Assembly: GCA_910591455.2 (NCBI GenBank)
Contig: OU342817.1
Coordinates: 12,434,415 to 12,498,414 of the forward strand
Direction of reading: 5' to 3'
Origin: Pholis gunnellus
Lineage: Eukaryota; Chordata; Actinopteri; Perciformes; Pholidae
Length of the DNA stretch: 64,000 nucleotides
Within the stretch, counting starts at the first letter, position 1; every line of letters starts with the position of its first letter. A program made the position numbers and the translations under genes. Of the stretch, positions 37,119-53,627 are shown piece after piece. The notes below the pieces were generated by a model. It saw only the letters and a list, made by a program, of their open reading frames with translations, was not told the DNA's origin and did not search any database.

Positions 37119-39170
37119 GTAAACATTTTTGTCTATCTATTTATTCGATTAAACGCCTTTTTCACATGTTGCGTTAAAACCTGTGTTAAAAAATGCTTTA
37201 ATGTTCATGTTGAACTATTTAGCATCTGTATCAGCCAGTCTCGGAAGTAAGTGCAGTGCCACTGAACCAGAATGACGTGTATTGTGTGTGTGTGTGTGTA
37301 AGTGGAAAAGAAATACAGTAGCCTGTATCCAATAGAGATGTTTAAAGATTAGCTTTTTACTTCGTTTCAGCGGAGATGATAGCAGTTCCGCCGGTGGAAA
37401 TGTAGAAATATATGTATGATAAATCTGGTATTTTAAAGTTTCAGTACGCAACCCAAAATGTAACCTTGCGTGAGAACTACAATTCACAACGGACACACTG
37501 TTTATGATCCTCTTCTTTGGAGTTTACTATTTAAAAAAAATCTGAACTACCCTAAAGTGCTACACATTTACAGAAGCACACCCGAGGAATGTACTAACGA
37601 TTTATTGAACCGGGAAGTCCGAATCTTTGGATATCTTTCCAACTTTACCTAACCAAGGAGTGTGAGGTTTTTCTCCTTTTTCCTCAAATGTTTCCGGTTA
37701 TGTCTTGTATGCAGTCTTGTTACAGAATAAATATAATGTCGCAGTAACATTTGGATTTTAAAATGCTTTAACAGACAATTAAATGATATATATCGAATAC
37801 CTTTAAATTTCAACCAGGCTTCTGCATAGCAAATATCCTCCAGCTCAGAGGAAATCAAAGACACGTCCCTCGCCCTCTGACAGTTTACACTGTGACACAG
37901 CAAAGAGCAGATTGTCAGGTCGGCTCATGCCCCTGAGGGCTGTTAGCAAATAACATTTTTCCTAATTTAGTCGGATCAAAGAGTTGCACTGTACACGCCA
38001 ATTTACATAATGACGGTTTGATAATCGAAGCATTGCGCAGGGCTGCCAGGAGGGCCCAGTGCCTGGAGCAGAGAGAGGCTTATGAATGACAATAACAGCA
38101 CTGACAGGCTCACAGCGATGAGCTATTGTGCTGAATTTGATATGGCCAGTAGGATACTATAACCAGAGGTGTAGTGGTAAATAGAAAAGGTGGGTAAAGC
38201 TTGTAATCACGAGCAGCAGGCATTAAAGCTAAAAAGTGTATACTTGCAGGCCAAACAGCCTAAAACAATGTTGCTGAGATCGAGATGTTTTTATTTGCAG
38301 ATTATGGCATTTTGCAAAAAGTGAGACTCAAATCGATGGGAAACGATTTAGTCCCTTAAACGTTCTAGTATTTCCATCAAGGAAACTAATACAATTCTGT
38401 AGCTTTTGAGGAATGTTTGTGAAAACAGATATGCTGCATTTATTTCCCGTATACATGTTGTGTGATTTCAGGTGTAATCCAATTTGCATGGACACCTTCA
38501 TTTTCAGAGAAAACAGAAATGGAAAAAAACTATTGAGAACACGCGCATACACACTTGCCCACGCGGGCACGCAAACGCACACGCGCAAACTCCAACCCAG
38601 AGCTAACCACCCAGTCCCGCTGTACGTCCGTCCGTGTCAGCGTTGATGATAAATGGAGGGCCTCACAGTCGAAACCTATTTGCACTTCCATTAGACGGGG
38701 AGCCAAATGGGGATCAACATGCATATTTTTACCCGCGGAGAGGCCATACATCTCAGCCAAAACGTTGCCCCGGGGCGATGGGATAAGAGGCCGCCAGAGA
38801 GGGGAAGGGGAGGGGGCGCGGAGGCGGGGAGGGGGGCCCATTCAACTCAAATACTTGGGGGAGTAAAGTAAATGTTTAGCGAAGCACCTTCTGTCCCGAC
38901 GAATTAAACTATTCCCCACTGCCCTCTGATCACATTCATCAGCCGCCGCGGCCGCGGCCACTTAATAGGCTGGGAATGGGCACTGCGGGCATCACTCACG
39001 CACAGACACACGCACGCACAAGTGCACACACTCGCTCTCTCTCTGAAAAGACGAGAGATGGATACAAAATAATGGCTTTTCCAAAAATGACCATGCACCC
39101 GCGTCTTTTCTGTCTTATAAAATACGTTTACAACGGCTTAATTTGCCTATATACATTATTATAATTTCCA

Positions 39171-39173
<3 letters not shown>

Positions 39174-39212
<39 letters not shown>
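39174..39212. repeat. (ATT)n microsatellite
   Basis: ATT trinucleotide tract of about 13 units within the putative dmbx1 intron 1. Confidence 0.9.
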
Positions 39213-40195
39213 CGACAGCATTGGTATTAGTAGTAGCATTAGTTATTATTAATGTATCATAATGTAGTGATTTATACTGGAATTTGCTTAAAATTGACAT
39301 TTGATTGAATGAATTATCAAGTAGTCAAAAGATGTTAACTAATGAGGTTACGTAAAAGAGTATGACCTTGGTCAAATTAACATCAATTAAGTTTCAAATT
39401 ACAACGAATATCCTGCATATTTTCAGATAATGGAGCAATCTAAACGTTCTTAAATATAAATATACGGACATTACAATTGTTGACATTTACTGCATAGACC
39501 TACACGACGAATGTGAATTAGTCCAATTAAATGGGCTAAAACAAAAACGAAATTAGGAAAATGATAACCTGGAAATTCAAAAGAATTGAGAGGCAGCCGG
39601 CCTAAACATAAGTTCAAGAACTTCAGCATTTCCCTGGATACCGTACCTGTCATATGGAGAAAGATTTATATCTTTTCCCTGTGGTCTCTCTGTAATAGTT
39701 ATAATAACTGGTTGGGCCTCAGAGATATTCCCTTCTGTCAGCCTCCTCCGTACTAATACATATCTAATCGTGTCCTGAAGCGCTTCATCTAAATCTCGGT
39801 CGTGAAGGAGAACTACAAAATAGAGTTTGGGAAATAGCTGCCACGTGAAAGACTCTGATATGGATGTTTTACCTGAAGGAATGAATCTGTTAATATCAAA
39901 AGCTGCAAGTTTCTAGACTTAAATATAAATGATAAATAACATCAAATTACACAACATGATTTGCAAAGTTCAGAGTTAAATGTTGCAGGAAAGCTGAAAG
40001 TGAAAAAACCTGTCACTAAAACTGAACAGCACTTGAATAGCATTTCCGTAATAATGGCTATTAAAAAATAATCCTGCTTTCCAGTTTCAGGTTCTGCCAC
40101 CGAGACCCGAAACAAATCTCTTTATTTCATTTTCCAACACATTTCATCAACGCCTTGATCTGTCAGTTTCCACTGGGGATTTGGCTTCTCCGGGA

Positions 40196-40375
40196 TCACA
40201 TGAGACGACGTGAATAAATTCACGACTAAGGCGTCCGTCACGGTTCATTATGGGCACGAGCGATAATTACCCCAATTAAAAGTCTTTTGTATAATTAATG
40301 GATTGAACACAGCGATAATTGGATGTTAATAGATAACACTTTTGTCTGAGTGCGCACATTAAAATCTATTGGCCC
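40196..40375. promoter_or_regulatory. TAATTA-rich block just upstream of the first dmbx1 coding exon
   Basis: Between about 40262 and 40335 there are repeated homeodomain cores: GATAATTACC, CCAATTAAAAG, ATAATTAATGG, GATAATTGG and GTTAAT. The surrounding sequence is unique. Dense cores of this kind are typical of proximal enhancers of homeobox genes; function here is inferred only. Confidence 0.3.
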
Positions 40376-40614
40376 TCTAGCGCTCGGACCTGTCATTCGG
40401 GCTACAAAAAAAAAAAAAAAAGCCCGTGTGTGTCACAGCCTCTCAGTGCCTAAATATGTCATTTTGCTTCTCTTATCAAAACGGTGGCTTGGTTTGAGAT
40501 CACATGTTCAGCGTGTCCATCAGCAGCCACGCGCCCGTAACGGCAACATGCTCTTGAGTGAAGTCCCCTTCCTTCTATTTGAAAATCACAACCTTTCTTC
40601 ATTTCCGCAGGTAG

Positions 40615-42698
<2,084 letters not shown>

Positions 42699-44470
42699 GA
42701 ATCAGATTGTATGGACGACAATGTAAACTAGGCCAGAGCCTCGGCCTACACATCACCCCATCCCACTGCGTGTCTGTGATAGTTCTTTAGGAGTCGTATA
42801 GTGACCCCTTCACGAGTACATGGGCACAGGACATGCAGAGATGTCCAAAAATAAAACATGCCATCATGCACTGGACCTACAGAACGACATTTAACAGCTT
42901 TTTAAAGCCGACACACACTTCAACAGCTGGTTTGACTCCTCATAGCTTCAGTTGCAGCTCAAGGTCCAAAAGTATAACCCCGGGAAAAGAGAATCCATAA
43001 GATATAGAACAATGCTAGAACAATGAAATGGATCAAATTAATTTCCCAACTCAGAGGACAGTTAAAGTATTCCTGACTCTTATGATGATGTTTCAAACAG
43101 ACACACAATGCTGCACCTTCTTAACATCAAAACAAAATTAAAACAATAATCACTGAAAATGATTTACACAGCTGATGATGGATGCACTCGGTTTGAAAGA
43201 CAATGCAAATAATGTTTACAAGAGTAATGTGAATAAATGAGGCACTTTTGAAGGAATTGGAGAAAAAAAACCCGCCTGTGAAACAAAGAGACCATTTCTG
43301 TCACAGGACCCCCTGACATTTCAATTAAGCAACATGGTTATGTACATAGCATGTACTACATAGCAGCACATAAATAAAAAATAAACTTCAAGTCATGTTG
43401 TCCTCAACAGCATAATTAAATGTGACTAATTTACCAGTTTAATGGCCAGTAATATGCCACTTTGTACAGAAGGCTGGCTTGATAATGAGAAAATGATTTC
43501 AGTGACTAAATTCTCAAAGCCTTTAATTACATCTTGCCCTGGGCTGGGGGAGCTGGGGCAAATGCAATTATGAACATGCATACCATTTAAGACCACCGAA
43601 ACAGCCAATTAAGGCAGCAACATGATTCACTTTACCATGAGTTGATCAATTTCATATGAAAACAAAATATGTTAAACAGATTTGGACGTTTGGATAAATG
43701 TCTGGACCCATATTTTGTCAGCATTTATTCTCGCCTTAATATTCTCTTGGGGAAACATGCAGCTTTTCACTGAAAGTCAGACTGGCTGATAGCACTTGAT
43801 GACGAGAATCACACACGTCTCTGATGTTTTCTGTTAATGTGTTTTGGAAGCTAATGTCTTCACATGAAAAAAATGCACATTATTTTAATATGTAAAAAAA
43901 CAAAAAAAGTCTATCTATTAATGTTTACTGGTAAGGTAATTGTAAAGTTCCTATTATGTTGTATAATTGATAACGGACTGTCTCAGATACAATTCCTTTA
44001 GCTGTCAAAATGTAAGATTGTATTTGCTGAGCTCACCGGCAGCCCCGTCTACCCCTCCTCCCTTGGTTGTCTGTGTAACGATCCTGGGTTAATTCAAATT
44101 TTAAATGTGTTCAGTTTCTGCACTTGCGAGAAAGAAACAATTGAGCAAATTTGGATTTCCGGTAATCTGTCACCTCCTGTCTGTTGCAATCCAGACAGAA
44201 AGTCAAAGAAAGTGAACAGATTTCAGTGAATTGACCTGAGTCCTCTGTGTACTGCTGTCTTGACTCTATTTGAGTTCTGTTGTTGCTATTACTCTAATGA
44301 TGCCCCCCCCCCCCCCTCACTGTCTCTGTCAAACTACTTGGTCCAGTGATAGATAGATTTATAATGGTTGAGGAGAGAGTGAGTGGACCATCAGCAGTGT
44401 TGTTTCCTTTACCTCTCCCTAACGATGTAGACTTGAACTAGTGTTGTTGTAAAATAATCGCAAATAAAAA
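42699..44470 (+). other. dmbx1: Probable dmbx1 3' UTR and flank
   Basis: No coding potential after the TGA. AATAAA signals occur at 42850-42855, near 43233, near 43373-43385 and near 44463, so several 3' ends are possible. A C run lies at 44303-44316. The actual polyadenylation site cannot be chosen from sequence alone. Confidence 0.4.
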
Positions 44471-47747
<3,277 letters not shown>

Positions 47748-48215
47748 TGTAATGGTAAAAGATATGCTTATGTGCGTATAACGTTTAAACGTACAATGTA
47801 ATCAGCTAGGCCCGTATAACAGAGTAAAGGAATGTTCGTGTGCTTAACATGAACTCACCATGACTTGTCCTTTCTAAGAAACATGACTCATCAGAAACAT
47901 AACAGTTTGCAGAAGGCAAAAACGGAACCAGCGCCTTGTAGAAACAACACCTCGGTAAAACAAGAAATAACACCTTTGAGATGGAAGGTACCGAGATGCA
48001 GCGAAACGAGCTGGACATGGTCTCTAAGTGTATAAATACTCTGTACGTGAAACTGTTCTTTGAAATCACTTCCACAGACTCTGCAATACGTATCTGTGAA
48101 ACTGTTCTCCGCTTGCGCAAGCTAATAAATTGACTCTTACTACTTTGAGTATTCATCAGACTCTGTTTATTGAACCAACTCTTATCCCGCATCTGCATAG
48201 AAATATTCCACAACA
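47748..48215 (+). mobile_element. Solo LTR of an endogenous retrovirus-type element (468 bp)
   Basis: The segment begins TGTAATGG and ends CCACAACA, the TG...CA ends of an LTR, and is flanked on both sides by GATG (47744-47747 and 48216-48219), a perfect 4-bp target duplication. In plus orientation it has a TATA box (TATAAATA, 48031-48038) and, about 90 bp later, AATAAA (48124-48129), the promoter and polyadenylation layout of U3-R-U5. A motif GTGAAACTGTTCT recurs at about 48047 and 48094. No internal retroviral genes adjoin it, so it is a solo LTR left by recombination. The 135-aa minus-strand frame over it is incidental. Which retroviral group it came from is not determined; 4-bp duplications occur in gamma/epsilon-like elements. 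Confidence 0.75.
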
Positions 48216-49817
48216 GATGTTAAAAAAGATTGTTGCCTCGATATGAATGCTACAGAAAAGTCTTGAGACATTAAACAAATTATATATGATTGTATAGCCA
48301 ACCACATTATGTACAAAAGTACCGGAGTGATCATGACAGACTGTAAATGTATAGTATGAGATCCTGTAAGTCTGCAAATCTATTTATGTCGAGGTAGTAG
48401 ATCTACTGCTTTAGTGCAGTTTCCTGAAAAAAATAAATAAAAGTAAACTGAATAGAATGAAGGGGAAGGGAAGACATCAACCTCTGCATGTCACCTGCAC
48501 CTCCTCAGTCTTTCGACATACTGCAATAGTTTCAGTTAAATGTCATTCAAGTAATCTTTTCACTAAAAGACAACTGGATGCCTGTAAAAGGTAACTAGAA
48601 ATTCAGAAATTGAAAAAAGATAAACAACTGTTATCTGAAAAATAAAAAGAAGACTAGACAGCATTTTCTATCTGCCCTGTGGCTGAGAGCAGGAGGGTCC
48701 TGCTGGGCTCAGTCTACTCAGTGCATCCGCGACAAAGACCCCCACCGGTGAAATCCCCTCTCCCACCGCCAACTGGGACACACGTCTGATCTTCACCTCT
48801 GGGCTGGAAAACACCACAGCAGGCCCAGCAGCATCTGCTTCAAATAGACAGACTACAACTGCCTCACAGAGGGTATCCTTAGTAAACAAAGACTCAATAT
48901 TCACCTCTACATTGGCTGTGCTGAGGCCACTAAACTGAATCCTTAATTTCAGTTGTGGCAGGTAATCAACCCGTTTAGACAAAACAAAGATTAGTTTAGT
49001 TTATAGGTTAAAGTTTCAGTCGCTCTACTGTGCTGCTGTCATTTAACAACGTACTGTAGGTGCTTAGTTTGAATATATGGAGGTCATTACTAATGGGTAG
49101 ATCATTCATTCAGTAGAAGCTTGTGTGGCATGATGTGAATATATAACACTATTACAGTGTTTTGCATGTCTATTACCAAAAAAAAGCAATGTTGAAATTG
49201 TATTTGAAAACACGAAAGCAGCATGGTTGTGTAGTTAAATCCATAATATTCATCTTTTTAATACACATAACACAGGCTTACACACAGGGACACAAATGCA
49301 CAGCGGTTCATTGGCTAATTCAATAATAAAGCAGACAGCCAGTCGAGTCTATAGACAGGCAGAATAGAGAGTAACTCATCTCTAACAGTCGGCCGTCTCC
49401 CGAGTGTTAAAACATGTAAATTTATGTAAGAGCCCATAGGAAACACATATTTACAATACGTTTAGGTAATCACAAGATGTGCGAAGAGGCATTCAAGGCC
49501 CTGGAGACGAAAGCAGTCAACACAAAAAGAGTTTTTATGTGTCATTAATTCCCTCTGCATTCCCAGATACATCCCCCTTTTACCGCAGTAATACAGTAAT
49601 CACTCACAATCGCACCGAAAATTATCTGCACTCATCTGTGGAACAAAAAAAGCGGAGGGGCAAAACAGGGCGAGATGTCCCATTTTAGCTCTCTGCTGCC
49701 TCTTTAATGTTCATCTGGGAGCCGCATGGCTGCCGTCCATCTCTGCACGGGGATGGGAGTCGGCTCCTGCACTTGGAGCAGCTTAATGACGGTGGGGTGT
49801 GGATGGTGGACTCGTTA

Positions 49818-49870
<53 letters not shown>

Positions 49871-50695
49871 TTTTCACGCTACATTGCCTGGCCAGGACAA
49901 CATAAAGGGTCATCGGCGGTGTGATGGAAAAAGAGGCACCTCTCTGCTCACATCAGGCAGCGATAAGAGGAAACTCTCAGTGATGTCAATGCAAAACAGA
50001 GTCAATCCAGATATAATAATGAAAGTTTTACAGATTCAGATGTGACAAACCAAATGGTCAAAAAAGTCATTACCTGCGTGTTCATTATGCCCTCCTTCCA
50101 TATACCCACATATCGCATTATTAGGCAAAGCCATCAAACCTGATGAATAACCACGGCACAAGCCAACCCCATTTTCATTTGAGGCTTAAAGAGAGCAGGT
50201 AATTCTGAGGGAAATGTGTGTTTGGGTAATGTGAACTCTAAGGATATGCATTCTGGATCTCCTGTCAACATATAACCTTAACAGACATATCCTTGGGGTC
50301 TCTAGTGGGCACGGGATACTTTTAATCTTGAGCTACTGTTGCCCCCTACAGGTAAAAGAGTAACACTACAATTAAAAAGAGACATTTCAAAGCTGGTTCA
50401 CTCTGTTGTCAAATCAGAGTTTTAACTGACTCTAAAAAACAAAACAGGAATTCCGCAAATTTAATTTGTCTTTGCTGTTGGTTGAGTGAAGAAGTCTCCA
50501 CAAAAGAAACTGCAGTTCAATGCTGTACACAATAATAATGTCCAGGTCCAACTGTAGTCCAGTGCTTCAACAGTCCACCACCATGATGAATAGTTCTCCT
50601 TCAACGGTGCTCCAACAGCCACAGTTTATACAGAAAGACGAGTCAAGAGGATCACCTCATTAGTCCACAAGCTTTTAGGCAAAGCGGTCAGCGGT
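48216..50695. other. Region downstream of nsun4; possible decayed ORF and CA tract
   Basis: No gene is established. A minus-strand open frame at 48668-48982 (104 codons) is discussed as a finding. A CA tract lies at 49819-49868. Unique sequence at about 49380-49720 may be regulatory. ATTAAA-type signals for nsun4 (TTTAAT on this strand, 50460-50465 and near 50313) are possible 3' end signals. Confidence 0.4.
49819..49868. repeat. (AC)n microsatellite
   Basis: Pure AC tract of about 25 units. Confidence 0.95.
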
Positions 50696-50996
50696 CTATG
50701 TGAGCCTCCTTAGCTTGCACATGTAGATGGGGCCAAAGTTAGCAGCTACGTGTGGGATGACCATCTCACCCAGGTGGAGGTCGGGAGCGAAGTGAAAGGT
50801 TTTCCTAAACATGTGTGTGAGGGGTCGCAGATCAACAACCTGAATGTAGATTCGATGAGGACAAATGGGGGGAAAAAGGAAAATAAAAAGGTAAAATTAA
50901 TAGTTGTAATTAGGTTACTGTGGTCTTAATCAGGACGTCCTGATATTCCAGAGGTCAGAACCTTATTGATAGTTTACAGTTTCTTGTTGACGGTGA

Positions 50997-51044
<48 letters not shown>

Positions 51045-53332
51045 CTGACCTGAAGTTGGATGCCGTGGTTCTCTCGAGCCAAGAAGATTGCCTGTTCCAC
51101 CACACTCTGGTTCTGGATTTGAGAAAGTGTGCAGGTGGAGTAAAGGATCTCCCCACTTGGACAAGCTGCTTCGATTCCCGCCCTGCAGGATGGAGAAAGG
51201 GATTGTTCACTTCACATAAAATAATCATGTTAACTTGTAGCGTTACTATATATTGACTTGACAAAATGTAAACACATAAAAATAACCACACGATGTTCAC
51301 CAAAACTTACATCAGTAGCTCCAGCTGTAGCTGCGGGAGCTTTCGTCTCTCACCGGTCCTGATCTTACTGAATATATTGTTGTCGTCCTCCATCAGTGAA
51401 TGTCTGTCTGTGGTGCAGGGGACGTCAACAAGGACCTGAAGCCCGAATAGAAAAGAGGACGTGGACAAAGTGGTGGTATTTGGATAAATACTGCATTATT
51501 TCAGGCACCGGCCGTATATTTACATGACACTGGCTTACCCTGTCGAAAGTGTTCCTTTCGATATCCCCCCACTTGGTGCCATCAAAGGAGGTGATGCGTA
51601 GTTTCTCATCGGTTAAAAGCGGCTTAGGAACGTAGCTGTCGAGGACTTTTCTCAGTCGCAACGTCCGAGACACCGAGGCGTCATTTAGGCACAAAAAACC
51701 TTTAAAGCAGACGACGGAGGGTTAACTACAACCGACAGACAGAACAACAGCACTAAGGGAGGAAAACAAAAAGATGAGAGCGGTCCTCTTACCTATACAC
51801 TGGGTCTGAAGTAAAGCCAGGGTCTTGCCTCCTGGAGCAGCACAGAGGTCAAGCACATTGTGACCTTCTTGGACATCCAGTGCGAGACAAGGCAGCAGAG
51901 ACGCTGCGTCCATCAGGTAGTAACCCAGCAACCCACACATGTCTGGTCTTTAGAGGACAAGGAATTAGAATACACTTTGAGTAAAAAATTGAATAATTGC
52001 AACATTCTTGGTTCATCTGGAAGAGAACACGGTTCTTTAAATGTTCAACCACTTTGACTTATTAAATATATAAATAAACAGAATATGTGGTTATCATGTA
52101 ACAAACTACCAGACTTGTAAACAACATTTAACTACATGTCACGCATGAAAATGTTCTTCTTTGAATCGATTTTAAATGTTTGTCTAATAAGTAACGGATG
52201 AACTCACCTAGCGGGCTTGAATCTTGTGATATCCCCTCTTGGAAACACTAAGCACTTGATGTGAGGACTGAGGTGTAGGGGAGATAGCTGCTGACCATCA
52301 ATGTCAGACTTCTTAGATATGGAAGCACCACTGGCTTCATCATCGGCCGCAACCTCAGATTCTTGCTCCAAGCTTGGCTGAGCTGCAGAAACAATGAAGA
52401 ATTTAGAATTGACCATCATGAAGAGAGATATTATGCTTTTCAATGATATAGCATTAGTAAGTACATTGAACCTTGGAGAATGCACACCTACCTTCTGTAT
52501 CTGTGTCACGGAGGAAGTCTCTGCATCCCTGGGCTTCGAGGTTTGCCAGAACGGCATCATGGCAGAAGTTATTGAGCAGGGCTCCGTATTTCCTCTCTGA
52601 CAGCAAGGCGGCTCTGACTGATGGCCACAGCTGGCACAGCTGGACGCCGTAGGTGGAATCAAAGTGCTGCAGAGCCAGACTGGTGGGCGGGTGCTTGGTG
52701 CGTGTGACAGCCTGTAAGAAAGCAGAGCGGTCAAAATACTGATTTAAAATGTTTACTTGCTTTGATGTTCTATTTTGTGAGTTTGATTATTTATGTTAAA
52801 CATGTACAATTGGGGGGAGGATGTTAACTAGCATGACCATGGGTAACTGCCATGCTAGTGTACAATTGTATAATAAAAAACTAATACAATTATGTAGATT
52901 TCATTACACTGTATGAGAGAACAACAGACTCACTATAAAGTTAATTCATGTATGTCTTATACCTCACGATTTCATGAGTTTACTGTTTCATTGATTACAC
53001 TTAACTACAGAAGTAATAATTAAAGATATTTTGTTTCCAGCTCTCATTGATTAAATTCGCCATGCTATAGATACCGATAGTTAAAGTCAAAATGTAATAC
53101 TTTCTTTTTAATACATATTGTATGTTAGATATTCTGGACAGAACCAAACTGAATAAAAATTAACCTCTGAGGGAGGAAATCATTTTACAGGTAACGAACT
53201 GTATCAACTGCTTTGTCTATGTCTGCATTGATAACGTACCCATTTTTCCTTCACTCTGTTTCGTCTTGGCGTTAAACATCTTAAATCTTTAACTTTTCTC
53301 AGTAGAAGTCTGGTGTCCGAGAGCAGCGCCAT
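50696..53332 (-). CDS. nsun4: Mitochondrial 5-methylcytosine rRNA methyltransferase NSUN4
   Basis: Eight exons join in frame on the minus strand: 53332-53240, 52711-52492, 52382-52208, 51947-51793, 51699-51539, 51435-51311, 51182-51050 and 50839-50696, giving 401 aa (human NSUN4 is 384). NSUN4 methylates a cytosine of the mitochondrial small-subunit rRNA and, with MTERF4, promotes mitoribosome assembly in the matrix. The N-terminus MALLSDTRLLLRKVKDLR is basic and lacks acidic clusters, as for a mitochondrial presequence. The SAM-binding motif LDLCAAPGGKT lies at about 195-205, motif IV VDVPCTTDRHS with Cys275, and motif VI YSTCTLS with catalytic Cys327. The C-terminus FGPIYMCKLRRLT matches the family. 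Both required cysteines are present, so the enzyme should be active. The intron after exon 7 begins almost directly with a CA repeat. Confidence 0.95.
50999..51043. repeat. (GT)n microsatellite in nsun4 intron 7, abutting the splice donor
   Basis: About 22 GT units. On the transcript strand this reads as CA repeats starting within a few nucleotides of the exon 7 donor (GTCAGT at 51049-51044). Confidence 0.95.
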
Positions 53333-53335
53333 CTT
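53327..53335 (-). promoter_or_regulatory. YY1-type motif over the nsun4 start codon
   Basis: Minus strand AAGATGGCG, the core of the YY1 motif found just downstream of transcription starts of many TATA-less genes, here with its ATG used as the nsun4 start codon. Confidence 0.5.
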
Positions 53336-53627
53336 GTCGTGCAACAGCTTTTTTGGTCCGTCGTCGCTACGACAGCCAAAAGAAACGTTCCGCCGGCAGT
53401 TATTACGTGTATAGGCTGGTTTTACACAAAGCCGTCACTGATTGGACCAGAGCAACTTCAGTAACCACTTTCAACCAATAGGAAACGTTCTCAGGAAACA
53501 TCCGGGGACGCTTCTCTTCGTTTCTTCCGTATGAACGACCTCACGTCCTCGACGAACAGCGGTGCAGCTGACGAGCTGGGATTTCTGTCCTCTGCCGGGA
53601 TTTTTGGAGAATTTCAGTGTCGTAATC
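53333..53627. promoter_or_regulatory. Shared divergent promoter of nsun4 and uqcrh
   Basis: Only 295 bp separate the two start codons. The region has no TATA box. It holds a CCAAT box in plus orientation (53475-53479) and one in minus orientation (ATTGG at 53441-53445), plus CTTCCG (53524-53529), the reverse complement of the ETS/GABP core CGGAAG. GABP and NF-Y sites are common in nuclear genes for mitochondrial proteins. Bidirectional activity is inferred from the layout. Confidence 0.65.

Larger units (their letters stand above)
37119..40610 (+). other. dmbx1: Putative dmbx1 intron 1 with CpG-rich and TAATTA-rich blocks
   Basis: About 3.5 kb without coding potential, between the predicted leader exon and the first coding exon. 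It holds a CpG-rich stretch (about 38530-38960, including a NotI-type GCGGCCGC near 38948), an ATT tract at 39174-39212, and a block at about 40196-40375 dense in ATAATTA/AATTAA cores. The last two non-microsatellite blocks look regulatory. Confidence 0.4.

Noticed and set aside
47806..48213. Minus-strand 135-codon frame
   Set aside because: Lies almost wholly inside the solo LTR and antisense to its promoter and polyadenylation signals. No protein similarity recognised.
52204..52734. Minus-strand 176-codon frame over nsun4
   Set aside because: It reads exon 3 of nsun4 in the correct frame but runs through an intron and reads exon 2 in the wrong frame. The spliced nsun4 model explains the sequence better.
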